Assembly (NCBI GenBank): GCA_903813345.2
Contig: CAIIXF020000007.1
Coordinates: 27,996,698 to 28,060,697, forward strand
DNA length: 64,000 nucleotides
Direction of reading: 5' to 3'
Origin: Owenia fusiformis
Taxonomy: Eukaryota; Annelida; Polychaeta; Sabellida; Oweniidae
Position numbers and translations under genes: made by a program. This document shows, one piece after another, positions 60,905-64,000 of this stretch (position 1 is its first letter; every line of letters starts with the position of its first letter). The notes beneath the pieces were generated by a model. That model made no database searches. It was not told the DNA's origin and was given only the letters and a program-made list of their open reading frames with translations.

Positions 60905-61053
60905 ACCAAAAACAAGGCATAAACATGCAAAATGTCACCACCTGCAATTTGTTACAGACAATAACCACCGGTGCTGTTACAGATGCCAAACACCAACTGC
61001 TGAACACTGGCCACAAAAAAGTTATGTCACAGCTTCTGGTGGTGACAAATAAC
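60905..61053 (-). repeat. ~150-bp dispersed repeat, copy C
   Basis: Inverse of copies A and B: ATGCAAAATGTCACCACCTG, TTTGTTACAGAC, CACAAAAAAGTTATGTCACA and TTCTGGTGGTGACA. It lies just past the KIF23 stop codon, so it may form part of the KIF23 3' UTR. Confidence 0.75.
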
Positions 61054-61107
61054 AAGTAGAGAATGAAACCCCCGATGATCCTGTGTCCTGTGTACTATAA
61101 TGAACCC

Positions 61108-63667
61108 TTACTTTGATGATAGGAAGTTGCCAATTCCCTGCCTACACCTGGTCTCAACATCTGTCCACTCTCCATCATTCTCTTCTGGTTTTTGCTCCTT
61201 TGACTTGCGCTTTCTACAAAAACACAAACAAAACTCATAAGCAAGAAATATTAACACAGTGATCTCCATAGACATAATATTATAACAGTGTACAGTTTCA
61301 ATTACTGGACATTCTCAATTTAGGGTACAAGCCAAATTGTAATTTTATCCTCAAATGTGCAAATCCTTGGAATTGTAGCTTATTAGGATATTTCGTAAAA
61401 ATGATAATCGGTATATCCTTAGAGTGGTACATGTAAAATATTATTTGTTCTTGATGAGCTGGGAAGATTTCTTGTGGAGTTTACGGACAAGAATATATGA
61501 TAAACAGAATATCCAGTTTTTAAAGGAGTACACATAGTGACACCAATTGACTAACCTTTCCCCAGGTGAGGTCTGTTTGAGTGTCTCTACATCTTTAAAG
61601 ATGACAGCTGAGCCTCCAGTAGCTGTAGGGATGATATCACCCTTGATGAGATTAGTGGCTACATCACCATCACTATCAGCTGTCTGGTGGGTCAACATAT
61701 ATCTAGTGGCCTCTTTAGTGTCAGCGACCTCAAGTTTGCTCACAGATTTCTTCTTCTTCAGAGTTGGTTGAAGGATTGTACCTGGAAGCAGAGTGGGAGG
61801 TAATGTTTTTCAACTGTGATCACTGCTATTTTGACTTTTGAAATGTATTCCATGTCCATTGTTCTCAATTTGCTGATCTATAATCTGATAAATCAAGTCA
61901 ACAATATCAGTCATACGAGTATATGCAGCTGATAGATGCTTTTCTGAAAATATCACACAGATCTCCATAATATCAGAACTGGCTGTTATTGTACAGATAA
62001 CACAATAATTGTGTGATAAAATATTTTGTTTTTTGATGACCTCTATTTATTCATTGATGATCTTATGTTCTACCCTCTAATATTTCTATAGACTTTACTG
62101 ACCTGTTTCAACTGTGCCTTTGGATTGGTGGTCTATCCAGATATCAGCATGAGAGGATCGTGACCTTCTGTGGTAACGAGGATTCACAACTGGTTTCTGT
62201 AACAATCGCAACATATATTTGTAAAAAAGCCTTTTTACACTAACAATCAGTAATTTTAACTTTCAAGTTTGATTGATGAGAAGCAGTTAAAATATCTAGC
62301 GTGTGTAATGTATGTATAACACAAGAAATTAAAGTTTGGTTTTAAAAAGATTTTTGGTTTGTATTCTTTGGAGTCAACATTCTTATTTTCAAACATCTAC
62401 ATAAAGTACTTTTTTTATGTTTACTCACAGGTTTAACAGCTGGAGGGGATGCACCTCTCCTGGTGTGTGTGTCTCTTGTGGTTGGTCTACCCCTAATTGC
62501 AGGCTTGGGTCCATACTGGGTGCCTCCTTGTACTATACTCAGATCTGGCTCTGAACGAGCTGGGGGAATATACCTAGCAATACATTAAAGAAGAAGTAGT
62601 CAAATTAGCAATGAGTGCAAGTCAATATGATTCAGTCATATTGTCATGTAATGTCAATACTTCACAATTGATAAATTCAAGAATAACATCATTTAATATA
62701 AGTTAATTCAATGGGAATCAAAATATATCCCAATCAGAACTAGACCTACACAAGTATCTAAATTAATACTATATTTCAATATGTTCATACTAAAATATAA
62801 ATACATTGAAATATTTTATTCATATTTTGTTCAGTTCAAGTTAATACAAGGCATTAACAAGCAAAATGTCACCACCCACCATTTGTTACAGACGCCCAAC
62901 TCTGAGTGCCCACTGCCGAATGCCAAACACTGTCCACAAAAAAGTTGGAGACTATGACAAAATGTCACCACTTCTGGTGATAACATAAAAAGTTAAAAAC
63001 ACATCAAATACCTTGACTTTGGTTTGGCACTAGACGTAGTAGAAATGGTCTGAGTCCTTGGACGAGGTTTTGGAGTGATTGGTGGCGTAGATGAGTATTG
63101 TGAACCAGAGCCTGATGACAATGGGGCCTGGTTATTAACTATAGACTTCAAGAGTTCAAGTTTTTGTTCTTTTTCAGCTATCTCCTGTGCCGCTTCCATA
63201 GCAATCTTGTTCTTTTCAGCAGTCTAGAAACAGAGTTGATTTATGTTTAAACATACATCAGGGCTCTTGTTAAGGTTTTACACTGTGGAACAACTCTGGT
63301 CTATTTAGCTCCCACCATAACCTATTGGCTAATGATTGTAATAATAGCATGTAAAAAGGATAAAATATAACATAAATATGATATCACATTCAAGGGGTTG
63401 TGCTGAAGATGTTTCAACCATACCATAAATATTTCCTAGTGAGAGCCCTGTATATGCTCCAAAAAGTATGATCATATTTATACATGCTTAAACTGCTATA
63501 CTGAAACAATGGCTGACTGTTAACTTATAACCTACCCAAAAACTAGTTAAACTCACCATGTTTTTGTGCCACTGTTGATTGTTGACCTGCATTTGGTACT
63601 CAAACTGATTTCTCATCTTTTGCCTTTTGTCTCTCAGTTGTGTCAGCTTACTGTCTTTCTCAGACAC
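61108..63667 (-). CDS. KIF23: KIF23/MKLP1 kinesin-6, C-terminal six exons (5' part outside window)
   Basis: MKLP1 is the motor subunit of centralspindlin, which bundles the central spindle and drives cytokinesis. Exons on the minus strand: 63557-63667, 63012-63223, 62429-62573, 62103-62196, 61556-61781, 61108-61213 (stop 61108-61110), with matching phases. The N-terminal part here is coiled coil (SKLTQLRDKRQKMRNQFEYQ, EAAQEIAEKEQKLELLKSIV), followed by a Ser/Pro/Arg-rich linker. The sequence HRRSRSSHADIWIDH corresponds to human RRSRSAGDRWVDH, the Aurora B and 14-3-3 site; the serine codons lie at 62161-62163 and 62155-62157. YMLTHQTADSDGDVATNLIK and GDI...VETLKQTSPGER match the ARF6-binding domain, and GEWTDVETRC is the conserved last block. 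The tail IGNFLSSK is shorter than in human. The motor domain must lie to the right of the window. Confidence 0.95.
62848..62995 (-). repeat. ~150-bp dispersed repeat, copy D, in a KIF23 intron
   Basis: Contains ACAAGGCATTAACAAGCAAA, ATGTCACCACCCACC, ATTTGTTACAGACGCCC, GTCCACAAAAAAGTTGGAGA and CACTTCTGGTGATAAC. It ends within 20 bp of the donor of the exon at 63012-63223. Confidence 0.75.
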
Positions 63668-64000
63668 CTATAATATTCAACAATATGTAAGTACTGAACA
63701 CATTGTCCATGGTGAAACTTAGATTTCATTAACTAAACCTCAGACCTATGAACTAAAGCATTTTTCCCAATGTAATACACCCCCAATATGCACTCTGAAA
63801 TCATGGTACCACAAGGTACATTAAGAGTATGGTACATGACAGCGTTCAAGTCTGGTGCCATACAGTGTTCATGATACTGTACAATACCACACCATACTGC
63901 ACCATATTTTAGGGAACTATACAGCACCATAGCCAAAACGGAACCACACAGTACTGTTAGAGATTGGCGGAGTAAACATTCAAATTTTGTCAAGATGCTT
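63668..64000. other. KIF23 intron with CATGGTAC/ATACTGTACA-rich repeats
   Basis: The stretch 63800-63960 repeats words such as GGTACAT, CATACAGTGTTCATGATAC and ACCATACTGCACCATA, suggesting a degenerate short tandem repeat. No exon is visible before the window ends. Confidence 0.45.

Overview
The window is animal nuclear DNA: AT-rich, with long GT-AG introns, small phase-matched exons and many short inverted-repeat transposons. The element types, together with a Tyr/Gly-rich secreted protein of the kind found in shell or cuticle matrices, point to a lophotrochozoan invertebrate, most likely a mollusc. That assignment is an inference.

Positions 1-46916 (+) hold most of a supervillin (SVIL) gene. 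I could trace 28 coding exons whose phases close exactly to one frame of 2,866 codons plus a stop. The 5' end lies beyond the window. The protein begins with a very charged Lys/Arg/Glu/Gln helix, continues through about 1,500 residues of disordered sequence with repeated short motifs, then the gelsolin-like repeats, and ends in a villin headpiece. Intron 1 is 18.7 kb. It contains two ORFs (3340-3499 and 13375-13639) that each end in a good phase-1 splice donor, the same phase as exon 1. They are candidates for alternative first exons, and the first would give supervillin a transmembrane N-terminus.

From 46917 to about 49060 lies the supervillin 3' UTR, with a 39-bp minisatellite near its end. 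On the minus strand, 49766-50755 is a small TATA-box gene for a secreted Tyr/Gly-rich protein of 173 aa. Divergent from it is TMEM18 (51603-54037, +), complete in five exons.

Region 54038-59977 carries no recognised gene. It contains a piggyBac-like terminal fragment and a 2.3-kb element with a core of about five 425-447-bp tandem repeats, an (AATA)n tract and hairpins near both ends, an architecture like non-autonomous Helitron/Helentron elements. At 59978-60591 (+) a two-exon gene encodes a small secreted coiled-coil protein I do not recognise. At 61108-63667 (-) are the last six exons of KIF23 (MKLP1), including the ARF6-binding domain and the Aurora B/14-3-3 site; its motor domain lies beyond the right edge.

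DNA-transposon debris is dense in introns and spacers: a fold-back mariner relative, two piggyBac-like pieces in opposite orientation, six copies of one 150-190-bp MITE, four copies of a separate ~150-bp repeat, and several single palindromic elements. The protein-coding genes are neighbours on the chromosome; nothing in the sequence suggests they act in one pathway.
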